Shown in pieces: positions 36,691-49,420 of a DNA stretch of 64,000 nucleotides (positions are counted from its first letter, which is position 1; every line of letters begins with the position of its first letter). The stretch is from Prorocentrum cordatum (lineage: Eukaryota; Sar; Dinophyceae; Prorocentrales; Prorocentraceae). The DNA lies in the NCBI GenBank assembly GCA_963575745.1, contig CAUYUJ010017995.1:73501-137500 (forward strand), written 5' to 3'. The position numbers and the translations under genes are program-made. The notes under the pieces were generated by a model. It ran no database searches. It saw nothing but the letters and a program-made list of their open reading frames with translations, and was not told the DNA's origin.

Positions 36691-38035
36691 GGGCTGCGAT
36701 CTGTGAAACTGTCGCCACTTTCGAGGCCTGCTGGGGGGCTCAGCATAGAGGGTAATCGCGGCAGATTCAAATTAGACCTCGCCATCCCTGGGGGGCTGCG
36801 ATCTGTGAATGTCTGCCAGCCGAGGCGAAAACTGTCGCCACTTTCGAGGCCTGCTGGGGGGTCCAGCATAGAGGGTAATCGCGGCAGATCCAAATTAGAC
36901 CTCGCCATCCCTGGGGGGCTGCGATCTGTGAAACTGTCGCCACTTTCGAGGCCTGCTGGGGGGTCCAGCATAGAGGGTAATCGCGGCAGATCCAAATTAG
37001 ACCTCGCCCTCCCTGGGGGGCTGCGATCTGTGAAACTGTCGCCACTTTCGAGGCCTGCTGGGGGGCCCAGCACAGAGGGCCACGCGGCAGATTCAAATTA
37101 GACCTCGCCATCCCTGGGGGGCTGCGATCTGTGAAACTGTCGCCACTTTCGAGGCCTGCTGGGGGGCCCAGCACAGTGACGCCACGGCGGATTCAAATTA
37201 GACCTCGCCATCCCTGGGGGGCTGCGATCTGTGAAACTGTCGCCACTTTCGAGGCCTGCTGGGGGGCCCAGCACAGTGACGCCACGGGCGGATTCAAATT
37301 AGACCTCGCCATCCCTGGGGGGCTGCGATCTGTGAAACTGTCGCCACTTTCGAGGCCTGCTGGGGGGCCCAGCACAGTGACGCCACGGCGGATTCAAAAT
37401 TAGACCTCGCCATCCCTGGGGGGCTGCGATCTGTGAAACTGTCGCCACTTTCGAGGCCTGCTGGGGGGCCCAGCACAGTGACGCCACGCGGATTCAAATT
37501 AGACCTCGCCATCCCTGGGGGGCTGCGATCTGTGAAACTGTCGCCACTTTCGAGGCCTGCTGGGGGGCCCAGCACAGTGACGCCACGGGCGGATTCAAAT
37601 TAGACCTCGCCATCCCTGGGGGGCTGCGATCTGTGAAACTGTCGCCACTTTCGAGGCCTGCTGGGGGGCCCAGCACAGTGACGCCACGGGCGATTCAAAT
37701 TAGACCTCGCCATCCCTGGGGGGCTGCGATCTGTGAAACTGTCGCCACTTTCGAGGCCTGCTGGGGGGCCCAGCACAGTGACGCCACGGCAGATTCAAAT
37801 TAGACCTCGCCATCCCTGGGGGGCTGCGATCTGTGAAACTGTCGCCACTTTCGAGGCCTGCTGGGGGGCCCAGCACAGTGACGCCACACGCGATTCAAAT
37901 TAGACCTCGCCATCCCTGGGGGGCTGCGATCTGTGAAACTGTCGCCACTTTCGAGGCCTGCTGGGGGGCCCAGCACAGTGACGCCACGCGCGGACCCAAA
38001 TTAGACCTCGCCATCCCTGGGGGGCTGCGATCTGA
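36691..38035. repeat. ~100-bp satellite, array 2
   Basis: About 13 units of 99-102 bp, mostly the CAGCACAGTGACGCCACG subtype. One unit carries an 18-base insertion (CTGCCAGCCGAGGCG near 36813). Neighbouring units differ by a few bases, mainly in the GCCACG(C/G)GCGG stretch. Confidence 0.95.
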
Positions 38036-38925
38036 GATCCCCGCTTTCGAAGTGGCTAGGGTTGCTCAGGGATTGTAACGAATCAGCTTTATCTAGTCCT
38101 TGTCCTGTAACCAGTGTCCTGTGAGTCTCCCGAATTCCGTCTGGAGGCATATGTAACCCTCGCTCCGTCATCGCCCCCCTTTATAAAGTATCCTAAACTA
38201 TTTGCGCCCCGCTTTTGCGCAGGGGTTGGGTACGTCGCCAGGGTAATTTCTTTTTTCCCAACCCTCCTTGGTTGGGTATTCGTTTTGAATAGAGCAGTAT
38301 GGTCGCGTCCTTCCTCCTCCCGCCTCCCGCCTCTTTCCTGCCTCTTTCTGTCTTGCCTGCGGGGGGCTGCGATCTGTGAAACTGTCGCCAGTTTCGAGGC
38401 CTGCTGGGGGGTCCAGCATAGAGGGTAATCGCGGCAGATCCAAATTAGACCTCGCCATTCCTGGGGGGCTGCGATCTGTGAAACTGTCGCCACTTTCGAG
38501 GCCTGCTGGGGGGCTCAGCATAGAGGGTAATCGCGGCAGATTCAAATTAGACCTCGCCATCCCTGGGGGGGGGGGCTGCGATCTGTGAAACTGTCGCCAC
38601 TTTCGAGGCCTGCTGGGGGGTCCAGCATAGAGGGTAATCGCGGCAGATCCAAATTAGACCTCGCCCTCCCTGGGGGGCTGCGATCTGTGAAACTGTCGCC
38701 ACTTTCGAGGCCTGCTGGGGGGCCCAGCACAGTGAGGGCCACGCGCGGATTCAAATTAGACCTCGCCATCCCTGGGGGGCTGCGATCTGCGAAACTGCCG
38801 CCATTTTCGAGGCCTGCTGGGGGGCCCAGCACAGTGAGGGCCACGGGCAGATTCAAATGAGACCTCGCCGTCCCTGCGGGGCTGCGATCTGTGAACCTGT
38901 CGCCACTTTCGAGGCCTGCTGTGAT
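38036..38925. repeat. Satellite spacer and array 3
   Basis: Spacer copy at 38036-38350 followed by about six units (38360-38925). The order of unit subtypes largely repeats array 1 and its spacer, consistent with duplication of a ~900-bp block. Confidence 0.9.
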
Positions 38926-40440
38926 CACCGTTTTCGAAGTGGCTAGGAGTGCTCAGGAATTGTAAACCATCAGCTTTATCAAGCCCTTTTCCTGTAGCCA
39001 GTGTCCGGCGAGTCTCCCGAATTCCGTCTGCAGACATATGTAACCCTCGCTCCGTCATCGCCCCCTTATAAAATATCCTAAAGTATTTGCGCCCCGCTTT
39101 TGCGCAGGGGTTGGGTACGTCGCCAGGGTAATTTCCCAACCCTCCTGTGTTGGGCACTCGTTTTGAATAGAGCACTGTGGTGTGGTCTCCACCTTCCTCC
39201 TCCTCCCGCCTCCTCTCTCCCCTCTTCGTCTCTTCTCTTGCTCTTACCTCCTCATCCTCTTCTCTTCGCTCCTCCTCTCCTCGCTTGCTTTTTACCTATC
39301 TTTACCTCGCCATCTCTGGGGCGCTGCGATCTGTGAAACTGTCGCCACTTTCGAGGGCTGCTGGGGTGGCCAGCGAAATGACGCCCCACGGGGACTCAGA
39401 TTAGACCTCGCCATCCCTGGGGGGCTGCGATCTGTGAAACTGTCGCCACTTTCGAGGGCTGCTGGGGTGGCCAGCGGAGTGACGCCCCACGGGGACTCAG
39501 ATCAGACCTCGCCATCCGTGGGGGGCTGCGATCTGTGAGACTGTCGCCACTTTCGAGGGCTGCTGGGGTGGCCAGCGCAGACGCCCTACACTCAGATTAG
39601 ACCTCGCCATCCGGGGGGGGCTGCGATCTGTGAAACTGTCGCCACTTTCGAGGGCTGCTGGGGTGGCCAGCGGAGTGACGCCCTACGGGGACTCAGATTA
39701 GACCTCGCCATCCCTGGGGGGCTGCGATCTGTGAAACTGTCGCCACTTTCGAGGGCTGCTGGGGGGCCAGCGGAGTGACCCCTACGGGGACTCAGATTAG
39801 ACCTCGCCATCCCTGGGGGGCTGCGATCTGTGAAACTGTCGCCACTTTCGAGGGCTGCTGGGGGGGCCAGCGGAGTGACGCCCCACGGGGACTCAGATTA
39901 GACCTCGCCATCCCTGGGGGGCTGCGATCTGTGAAACTGTCGCCACTTTCGAGGGCTGCTGGGGGGCCAGCGGAGTGACGCCTACGGGGACTCAGATTAG
40001 ACCTCGCCATCCCTGGGGGGCTGCGATCTGTGAAACTGTCGCCACTTTCGAGGGCTGCTGGGGTGGCCAGCGCAGTGACGCCCTACGGGGACTCAGATTA
40101 GACCTCGCCATCCGTGGGGGGGCTGCGATCTGTGAGACTGTCGCCACTTTCGAGGGCTGCTGGGGTGGCCAGCGGAGTGACGCCCTACGGGGACTCAGAA
40201 TAGACCTCGCCATCCCCGGGGGGGCTGCGATCTGTGAAACTGTCGCCACTTTCGAGGGCTGCTGGGGTGGCCAGCGGAGTGACGCCCCACAGGGACTCAG
40301 ATTAGACCTCGCCATCTCTGGGGGGCTGCGATCTGCGAACCTGTCGCCACTTTCGAGGGGTGCTGGGGTGGCCAGCGGAGTGACGTCATACGGGGATTCA
40401 GATTAGACTTCGCCATCCCTGGAGGGCTGCGATCTGTGAA
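38926..40440. repeat. Satellite spacer and array 4 (second subfamily)
   Basis: Spacer at 38926-39190, a CTC-rich patch, then about 11 units of ~100 bp in which the variable part is GGCCAGCGGAGTGACGCC and CTACGGGGACTCAGATTAGA, and GAGGGCTGCTGGGG replaces GAGGCCTGCTGGGG. Confidence 0.95.
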
Positions 40441-41085
40441 AATGTGTCATTTCCCGCGGGCCGCCCGCAGACCTGGCGGCGCGCCTGCGAACGTTCAGCT
40501 CCCGCACTAAATGTGCAGGGATGAGGCGGAGAAGCTAGCGGGCGAGCTACGTCTCGCTCGCTTCTTGCACTTACTATAAGCAGGTTTGAGCCTGTGGAAC
40601 GCTGCGGCGACATGGCGCAGGCAGCGCTCAGTGTTTAGCGTGTACCTGAAAACGCGGCGCTTTTCTGTCTCCTCCCGCCACCTTCATTGTCGTCCTATTC
40701 CCCGCTTCGCCTGCTCCATGCATGCTGCTGCTGCCGCGATGGCCTTTCGCCCCCCCCATTCCATCCTCCTCCTGCCCCTCGTTCCCGTCCCCGTTCTTCT
40801 TCGAGCCTGGGGCCTCGATCCTCGTTCTTTCGATCGTCGTCCTGTGAGTCGTGCAACGCATGCGCGTCCCATGTAGATTGCGCAACAAACCACCGTGTCT
40901 ACATTGTCGTTGTTCCTGCTAATGTTGGCCTACTCCTCTTGCCACTTGATGCACATGGGTTGGGTACGTCGCAGGGTAATTGTTTTTTCCCAACCCTCCT
41001 TGGTTGGGTATTCGTTTTGAATAGAGCAGTGTGGTCTCCACTCTTTCCTTCCTTCTTCCTCCCTCCCTCCCTGCCTCTTCCTGTC
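40441..41085. other. Unique-looking insert between satellite arrays
   Basis: No gene recognised. A C/T-rich patch (40680-40800), then the satellite spacer end (GGTTGGGTACGTCGCAGGG, ~40960) and the CCCAACC/GGTTGGG hairpin. Confidence 0.45.
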
Positions 41086-42665
41086 TTGCCTGCGGGGGGC
41101 TGCGATCTGTGAAACTGTCGCCATTTTCGAGGCCTGCTGGGGGGCTCAGCACAGTGAGGGCGACGCGCAGATTCAAATTAGACCTCGCCATCCCTGGGGG
41201 GCTGCGATCTGTGAAACTGTCGCCATTTTCGAGGCCTGCTGGGGGGCCCAGCACAGTGAGGGCCACGCGCGATTCAAATTAGACCTCGCCATCCCTGGGG
41301 GGCTGCGATCTGTGAAACTGTCGCCATTTTCGAGGCCTGCTGTGGGGCCCAGCACAGTGAGGGCGACGCGCAGATTCAAATTAGACCTCGCCATCCCTGG
41401 GGGGCTGCGATCTGTGAAACTGTCGCCATTTTCGAGGCCTGCTGGGGGGCCCAGCACAGTGAGGGCCACGCGCAGATTCAAACTAGACCTCGCCATCCCT
41501 GGGGGGCTGCGATCTGTGAAACTGTCGCCATTTTCGAGGCCTGCTGGGGGGCCCAGCACAGTGAGGGCGACGCGCGGATTCAAATTAGACCTCGCCATCC
41601 CTGGGGGGCTGCGATCTGTGAAACTGTCGCCATTTTCGAGGCCTGCTGGGGGGCCCAGCACAGTGAGGGCCACGCGCGGATTCAAATTAGACCTCGCCAT
41701 CCCTGGGGGGCTGCGATCTGTGAAACTGTCGCCACTTTCGAGGCCTGCTGGGGGGCCCAGCACAGTGACGCCACGCGCGGATTCAAATTAGACCTCGCCA
41801 TCCCTGGGGGGCTGCGATCTGTGAAACTGTCGCCACTTTCGAGGCCTGCTGGGGGGCCCAGCACAGTGAGGGCCACGCGCGGATTCAAATTAGACCTCGC
41901 CATCCCTGGGGGGCTGCGATCTGTGAAACTGTCGCCACTTTCGAGGCCTGCTGGGGGGCCCAGCACAGTGACGCCACGCGCGGACCCAAATTAGACCTCG
42001 CCATCCCTGGGGGGCTGCGATCTGTGAAACTGTCGCCACTTTCGAGGCCTGCTGGGGGGCCCAGCACAGTGACGCCACGGCGGACCCAAATTAGACCTCG
42101 CCATCCCTGGGGGGCTGCGATCTGTGAAACTGTCGCCACTTTCGAGGCCTGCTGGGGGGCCAGCACAGTGACGCCACGCGCGGACCCAAATTAGACCTCG
42201 CCATCCCTGGGGGGCTGCGATGACTTAGACCTCGCCATCCCTGGGGGGCTGCGATCTGTGAAACTGTCGCTATTTTCGAGGCCTGCTGGGGGGGCCAGCA
42301 CAGTAACGCCACGGGCAGACTCAAATCAGACCTCGCCATCCCTGTGGGGCTGCGATCTGTGAAACTGTCGCCACTTTCGAAGCATGCTGGGGGGCGCAGC
42401 ACAGTGATGCCACGCGCGGACCCACATTAGACCTCGCCATCCCTGGGGGGCTGCGATCTGTCAAACTGTCGCCACTTTCGAGGCCTGCTGGGGGGCTCAG
42501 CACAGTGACGTCACGCGCTGACCCAAATTGGACCTCGCTATCCCTGGGGGGCTGGGATCTGCGAAACTGCCGCCACTTTCGAGGTCTGCTGGGGGGCTCA
42601 GCACAGTGACGCCACGCGCGGACCCAAATTAGACCTCGCCATCCCTGGGGGGCTGCGATCTGCGA
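41086..42665. repeat. ~100-bp satellite, array 5
   Basis: About 15 units of the CAGCACAGTGAGGGC(G/C)ACG and CAGCACAGTGACGCCACG subtypes. Units at the start read GCCATTTTCGAGG and those later GCCACTTTCGAGG. One truncated unit lies near 42215. Confidence 0.95.
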
Positions 42666-43720
42666 AGCTGTCGCCACTTTCGAGGGCTGCTGGTGGGTCC
42701 TGCGGAGCGGGGCACCGCGCGGACCTGAGCGGGACCTCGCAGTCCCTGAGGGGCTGTGATCTGCGAAGCTGTCGCTATTTTCGAGGGCTGCTGGTGGGTC
42801 CTGCGGAGTGAGGCACGGCGCAGATCTGAGCGGGACCTCGCCGTCCCTGCGGGGCTGCGATCTGCGAAACGACTTTCGCTGCTGGTGGGTCCTGCGGACT
42901 TTCGATCTGCGCTCGCCACTTTCGAGTGCTGGTGGGTCCTGCGGAGTGAGGCACCGCGCGGACCTGAGCGGGACCTCGCCGTCCCTGGGGGGCTGCGATC
43001 TGCGAAACTGTCGCCACTTTCGAGGGCTGCTGGTGGGTCCTGCGGAGTGAGGCACCGCGCGGACCTGAGCGGGACCTCGCCGTCCCTGGGAGGCTGCGAT
43101 CTGCGAAACTGTCGCCACTTTCGATGGCTGCTGGTGGGTCCTGCGGAGTGAGGCGCGGCGCGGACCTGAGCGGGACCTCGCCGTCCCTGGGGGGCTGCGA
43201 TCTGCGAACCTGTCGCCACTTTCGAGGGCTGCTGGTGGGTCCTGCGGAGTGAGGCACCGCGCGGATCTGAGCGGGACCTCGCCGTCCCTGCGGGGCTGCG
43301 ATCTGCGAAATTGTCGCCACTTTCGAGGGCTGCTGGTGGGTCCTGCGGAAGCGCACGAGGGCTGCTGCGGACTGAGCGGAACCTCGCCGTCCCTGGGGGG
43401 CTGCGATCTGCGAAGCTGTCGCCACTTTCGAGGGCTGCTGGTGGGTCCTGCGGAGTGAGGCACCGCGCGGACCTGAGCGGGACCTCGTCGTCCCTGGGGG
43501 GCTGCGATCTGTGAAACTGTCGCCACTTTCGAGCGTTGCTGGTGGGTCCTGCGGAGTGAGGCACCGCGCGGACCTGAGCGGGACCTCGCCGTCCCTGCGG
43601 GGCTGCGATCTGCGAAACTGTCGCCACTTTCGAGGGCTGCTGGTGGGTCCAGCGGAGCGAGGCACCAGGCAGATCTGAGCGGGACATCGCAATCCTTGGG
43701 GGGCTGCGAGCCTCACGAAT
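42666..43720. repeat. ~100-bp satellite, array 6 (third subfamily)
   Basis: About 10 units in which the variable part is GGTGGGTCCTGCGGAGTGAG and GCACCGCGCGGACCTGAGCG, with GACCTCGCCGTCCCTG. Includes a scrambled stretch of short units (42865-42930). The long reverse-strand ORFs over it are repeat translations. Confidence 0.95.
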
Positions 43721-44780
43721 GCCGCTCGCAGAAGTATATGCGCCCATGTCACGTCAACACCTCCGTATAACGTCTCCCAAGCTACTCATGCCCCACATTA
43801 CGCAGGGGTTGGGTACGTCGCCAGGGTAATTTGTTATGTTTTTTTTTTTGTTTGTTTGTTTTTTGTCAAAATGTTGCTCCCGCTGAGGCGCTCGTCCCAT
43901 TTTTGCGCCTCTGGTTGTTTCACTCCTTCCAAATAGGCCCCAACATCTAGAAACTGCCCACCCGAAAAAACCATCGGAAGTGATCATACATTCGGTGTCA
44001 GTTCGTTGATTCCTTGATCGTTTTCAGGAAGTATCAAGCGGGAGCCCCGTTACTGCTTTGAGAAGGCGATTTCGAAAGCAGAGCCAGCGGGTGCTCTCCA
44101 TCAGCTCCGCCTTGTGTCGAGCTTTCGGGGAGCCCCAGGAGCTAGACATGGAGCCACGACTCCAGACTGGCCCAGACCTCTCGAAGACGATCCAATTACC
44201 CTCCAAGGAACCCGGCGCCATGCCATGACATGATGTGCGGTGTTGTGTTTTGCGCCGCTGTGCGATGCCATGCTTGGCGTTGCAATGCTTCATTGCGCAA
44301 TGCCGCGCCATGCTATGGCATGCTACGCTCTGCCGTGCTCTTATACGTTATGCCATGCCGTGCTCTACCATGCATCGCATACCCTCTCACGATCATTGCC
44401 CTGCTTGGCATCCGATTGTGCGAACAGAGAGGATATGTACGTCATGGTCAGGGATGGGTGGGTCAGGTCAGATCAGAAAGTCCTCGAAGCTCCTCGAGAG
44501 AAGCCTACCGGGGGGAAGCACTTAAGCCCCAGCCCGTCGGGGGCACCCAAACGGGGTGGTGAGCACACCGTGTGGTGAGCCTGTGGGGATTAGGGTTCAC
44601 CGCACGGTTTTGGGACTTGGGTCGTTCTCCGAGGACGTCTCGGGAGACTGGGACGGTGCGATGAGGTCTTGTGGGATTTCGAGGTCACCGCACGGTCTGT
44701 CACCGCACCGTTTCGGGACTCCACAGCCCGGGATGGGAGGGAGGGGTAGGACGTCAGATATGACGCGAGCGTACCTAGCT
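43721..44780. other. Spacer, no gene recognised
   Basis: Starts with a partial satellite spacer (43795-43830) and a T-rich run. 44215-44390 is rich in degenerate TGCCATGC and ATGCTATGGC words. 44545-44720 has related phrases CACCGTGTGGTGAGC, CACCGCACGGTTTTGGGACT and CACCGCACCGTTTCGGGACT. No coding signal. Confidence 0.5.
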
Positions 44781-45050
44781 TGTCCTCACCCCTCCCTTTC
44801 CCTTCCGTCCCCTCCCTCCCTCTCTCCCTCCCTCCCTCCCCTCCTCTCCCCTCCCCTTCTCTCTCCTCCCTCCTCCCTCCTCGCTTACTCCCCATCCCCT
44901 CCCCTCCCCCTCACCCCTTTTCTCCCCGCCTTCACCATCCTCCCCGTCCCACCCTCTCCCTTTCTCCCCCCGCCCCCCTCCCCCCTCCCTCTGCCCCTTC
45001 CTCGCTCCCCCCCGCCAGTCCCCATTCCCTCCCCCCTTTCTCGCCCCTCA
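44781..45050. repeat. CCCTC pyrimidine tract
   Basis: Almost pure C/T, with CCCTCC and CTCCC units of irregular period. Confidence 0.85.
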
Positions 45051-45105
45051 GTGGCCAGTGGGCAGCACAAGGGTCCGTCCAGCATCGATGCAGTCACAGC
45101 GGTGG

Positions 45106-46856
45106 AGACATCTGGTGGTGATGATGGTAATCATGTTGATGATGATGGCGATGGTGATGGTCTTGATGATGGTGATGGGCTCGATGGTGATGGTGTTGAT
45201 GATGCTGCTGCTGATGATGATGTTGACCATGCTGCTGATGATGATGATGCTGGTGGTGATGATGAAATTAATGATCGCACTGAAGATGTAGCTGATGCAG
45301 ATGTTGATGATGCTGGTGTTGATGATGATGATGATTGCGATGATGATGATGTTGAGGTTGAGTGTGATGAGTAAGTTGATGATGGTGATGTTGTTACTGA
45401 TGCTAAAACTGATGGTAACGATGATGACGATGCTGGTGATGATTATGCTGATACTGCTGATGCTGAGGCCGATAATTCTGCTGCTGCTGGTGCTGATGAT
45501 GATGGTGGTGGTGACGATGATATGGACGATTGCGATGATGGCGGTGATGCTGATGCTGGTGATGATGATAACGACGATGTTAATGATGCTGGCGATGAGG
45601 CTGGCGATTATTATGCTGATGCAGCTGATGATGATGGCGATAGCGATGGCGATGATACTGATGATGATGGTGGTGACGATCATGATCACGATGACGATAT
45701 TCCTGCTGCTGGTGATGATGATGCTGATTAGGGTGATGATGCTGATGCTGATTCTGATTTCGATGATGATGATTGTGAGGACGATGATGGTAGTGGTCGT
45801 GATGATGCTGGTGATGCTGTTGCGGCTGATGATGGTGATTATTATGATGCTGATGATGCTGATGATGCTGGTGATGCTGATTGTGTAGATGGTTATGGTG
45901 CGGATGATGATGCTGATGAGGATGATGCTGATACTGATGATGATCAGGAGGAGCAGGAGGGGGACGAGGATCGTGGCGCTAATGCTGAAGCTGCTGCTGC
46001 TGATGATGTTGGTGATCATGACCATGCTGGCGATGCCGATGTTGCTGCTGGTGGTGACGATGTAGCTGCTGATGGCGATGGCGGCGATGCTGGCGATGAT
46101 GATGTCGATGGTGATGAAGATGAGGATCATGACGACGGTTGCTTTGACGATGATGGTGAGGATGACGAGGTGGACAAGGAAGGAGGACTGCGGCACCACC
46201 TCGATCGGCGCGCAGCGACACCATGCGCATGAGAAATAGCGAGATGAGACGTAGCAGAATGGGATATGATCAGGGCAAGGGGTGATTGTGATGCTGATGC
46301 GGATTATGTTTATGATGATGGCGATGATGATGCTGCTGCTGCGGATGATGATGACGATTCTGATGACGATGTTGCTGTTGTTGATGATGATGATGCTGCT
46401 GATGATGCTGATGATGATGCTGCTGATGATGATGATGCCGACGATAACGATGTCGATGCTGGTGCCGTTGACGATGCTGATGCTGATGATGGTGCTGGTG
46501 CTGGTGCTGCCAATGGTGATGCTACTGATGATGATGGGTGGTGGTGGTGACTGTGATTTGTGATGGTGATGATGGTGAGTATGATGATGCTGATGCTGCT
46601 GATGACGATGATGACGATGCTGCTGATGATGATGATGCATACTATTACTAGTGCTATGGTCGTAATGTTGCAGATGATGAGGATGATTATGATGGTGATG
46701 ATGCTGATGATGATGTTGTTGATGATGATGGTATGCTGATGACGGTGATGATGATGATGCTGATGGTGTGGACGATGATGGTGATGATGCTGATGATGAT
46801 GTCGCTGATGCTGATGCTGCTTATGATGCTGATGATGACGATGATGGTGATGCTGT

Positions 46857-46901
<45 letters not shown>

Positions 46902-46913
46902 CGACGATGATGC

Positions 46914-46946
<33 letters not shown>

Positions 46947-46960
46947 GGAAGAGGAGGAGG
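45106..46960. repeat. GAT/GCT triplet array 1
   Basis: Over 1.8 kb of triplets in which GAT dominates and GCT, GGT, GTT and GAC alternate, ending in pure GAT and GAG runs near 46860-46960. Frames give Asp/Ala-rich or Met/Leu-rich translations broken by stops, and the longest ORF is not conserved in phase. Between ~46140 and 46270 is a short non-triplet island. Confidence 0.9.
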
Positions 46961-47630
46961 GTGAGGATAAGGAGGAGGGAGGAGTAGGAGAGAGGAATGA
47001 GGGAGAGCCCGAGGAACTTCGAGAAACAGTAGGCATAACAGGAAGGGGGATGACTAACGCCTACTAAGTCTTGTTTTCTTCTTCACTGCTCGAGTCTGGG
47101 ATGATTTGGGGTGGTTTTGGGAGGTGGAGTGGGCGGAAGTGGAGGCGGAGGATGATGATGAGGACAAGGAGCATGAGAAGGCTGCTCTCCGAGACTCCAG
47201 AGCCGTCAGCTGGAGGAGTATGCGTACGAAGATGCAGACGGAGATTGAGATGCATGTGCAATACGAGAGTAACGAGACTGGAGGAGGAGACGGGGGAGGA
47301 GGGGGAGGAGGGAGAATCGGATCTGATCGACTCGGCAGGAGGAAGCGTTAAGTGCCGCAGCGCCGTTTGCTTCTCCCCTTCGGGGGGGGGGCACAAGTGT
47401 GGAGCCTTACACTCAACAACAGTGGTGCCAGTATTGATATCCCGCCCTGCCTAGCGGACGAGGAGGGAGGAGGGAGAACGGAGGAGGTAGGAGGTAAGAG
47501 GGAGGAGGAGGGAGCGAGGGAGCGAGGGAGCGAGGAGCGAGGGAGCGAGGGAGCGAGGGAGCGATGGAGCGAGGAAACGAGGGAGCGAGGCAGGAGGAGA
47601 ATGAGGAGAAGGAGACGGAGGAAGAGGATG
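46961..47630. other. Spacer between triplet arrays
   Basis: Purine-rich. 47070-47340 is less repetitive (GGAGGAGTATGCGTACGAAG and GAGATGCATGTGCAATACGA) but no domain is recognised in any frame. 47500-47590 is a GAGCGAGG repeat of 8 bases. Confidence 0.45.
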
Positions 47631-47663
47631 ATGATGATGATGACGATGATGATGATGAGGATG

Positions 47664-47720
<57 letters not shown>

Positions 47721-47751
47721 CTGCTGCTGCTGCTGATGATGATGATGATGC

Positions 47752-47783
<32 letters not shown>

Positions 47784-47790
47784 CTGCTGC

Positions 47791-47826
<36 letters not shown>

Positions 47827-48659
47827 CGAGGAGGAGGAGGAGGAGGAGGAGGAGGAGGAGGAGAGACCAACGATGAACGAACGAGGACGATGAGGATGCG
47901 GAGGCGGAGGGGGAGGAGGAGGCCGAAGGAAGAAGAGGGTGAACTACGGCCGAGGGACTGGACCTGATGGTGCTGATGATGATGGTGTTGATGACGATGC
48001 TGGTTATGATGTTGATACTCATGGGGGTTGTGGTGGAGGCGATGGCTTGATGGTGGTGATGATGCTGCTGATGACCTGGGCGATTACGATGATGACGATG
48101 TTGACGAGGATCATGACGATGACGATGGCAACTGTGGTGATTACCATGACGTTTATGATCGGGATGCCAACGATGTTGCTGATGCTGCTGCTGATGATGA
48201 TGCTGGTGCTGGTGATGGTGGTGGTGATGACGACGACAACGATGACGATGCCGATGGTGGCCATGATGATGCTGATGCGGTTGATGAGACTGTTGATGAT
48301 GGCGAAGCTGATGCCGATGATGATGATGATGGTGGGGATGTCGGTGAGTATGATGCCGATGGTGTTGGTGGTAATGCTGATGCTGCGGATGATGCTGATG
48401 ATGATTGTGATGATGATGCCGATGATGACGATGGTGATGCTGATGCTGATGATGATACTCATGATGCTGATGATGATGCTGATGGTGGTGATGATGATGC
48501 TGATGATCATGTTGGTGGTGAATATGATGCTGCTGATGCTGATGATGATGCTGATGCTGACGATGTGGATGCTGCTGCTGATGATGCTGACCATGATGGT
48601 GATGCTGCTGCTGATGATGATGCTGATGATGCTGATGATGGGGATGATGATGATGATGC

Positions 48660-48705
<46 letters not shown>

Positions 48706-48725
48706 GATGATGATGATGCTGATGC

Positions 48726-48779
<54 letters not shown>

Positions 48780-48812
48780 CGATGTTGATCGATGATGCGG
48801 CTGATGATGCTG
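47631..48812. repeat. GAT/GCT triplet array 2
   Basis: Same composition as array 1, with pure (GAT)n runs at 47665-47720 and 48740-48780, a GAG run near 47828-47865, and mixed GAT/GCT/GGT between. Confidence 0.9.
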
Positions 48813-49050
48813 TGATGATTGATGTACTGATGCGGCTGATTCTGGTACTGTGCGGAGTAGGGAGGGGGAGGCGGAGTAGGACAAGAAATCGGAAGAGGAA
48901 GAAGGAGGATGATATGAAACACGAAGGGAGATAGTCAGAAGGATACGGAAAAGGAGGAGGAATGAAGAGGAGGAGGAGGAGATAGATAGAGCGGCCTAGG
49001 GGGGCGGAGCAGTGCGTTCGGCCGCAAGGATGGGCCCCCGCCGTCGCCGC

Positions 49051-49420
49051 TCAGAGCGGCACCTTCATCGTGATCACAGCGCCACGCACGCCGATCACCT
49101 TGCCGAACGAGGCGTAGTCGAGTCGGCCATCCATTTTCTCATAGCCATAGCCCTGCCAACCACGCAGCCAGCTCATCCTCCATGACTCCCGCTGGTGGTT
49201 TGCCCGTCTTCACCGTGGCTCCCGCTTGGATCAGCGCTCTGTGGATGCTGTCCTTGATGTTGCTCTGCTGCTTCTGCTCCTCTGAAGGATCCTCCTCGGC
49301 CTCCGCGTCGGTCCAGGGCCCCTGCTCGATATACAGTGTGATCTTCGCCTGGTTGCTGTCGTAGCACTTGCTGATCTTCAGGTGCTTCACCTTGTTGAGG
49401 ACTGGGTCTTGGCGCCCACG
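49051..49420 (-). pseudogene. C-terminal continuation of the reverse LINE protein (two frame changes)
   Basis: After TLISTLCSEDVGAK near 49400 the sense sequence continues in the next frame as NKVKHLKISKCYDSNQAKIT, LYIEQGPWTDAEAEEDPSEE and IHRALIQAGATVKTGKPPAG to about 49160. After one more change it reads WLRGWQGYGYEKMDGRLDYA and SFGKVIGVRGAVITMKVPL with a stop at 49053-49051. Both pieces are protein-like and continue the same domain, so the intact protein would be about 1560 residues. Function of this domain is unknown; an RNA-binding role like LINE ORF1 is a guess. Confidence 0.55.

Noticed and set aside
36371-43720. CRISPR-like array of regularly spaced repeats
   Set aside because: The whole ~100-bp unit is conserved without unique spacers, the genome is eukaryotic and there are no cas genes; it is satellite DNA.
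47071-47360. Possible dikinase exon between the triplet arrays
   Set aside because: One frame reads RLQSRQLEEYAYEDADGD, faintly like the RRLTEEYSEAL region of the family, but there is no supporting continuation or splice site and the match is too short.
45100-48934. Poly-Asp or poly-Met/Ile/His ORFs (up to 530 codons) in the triplet arrays
   Set aside because: They are translations of GAT-type repeats in all frames, with no start context, no non-repeat domain and frame slips.
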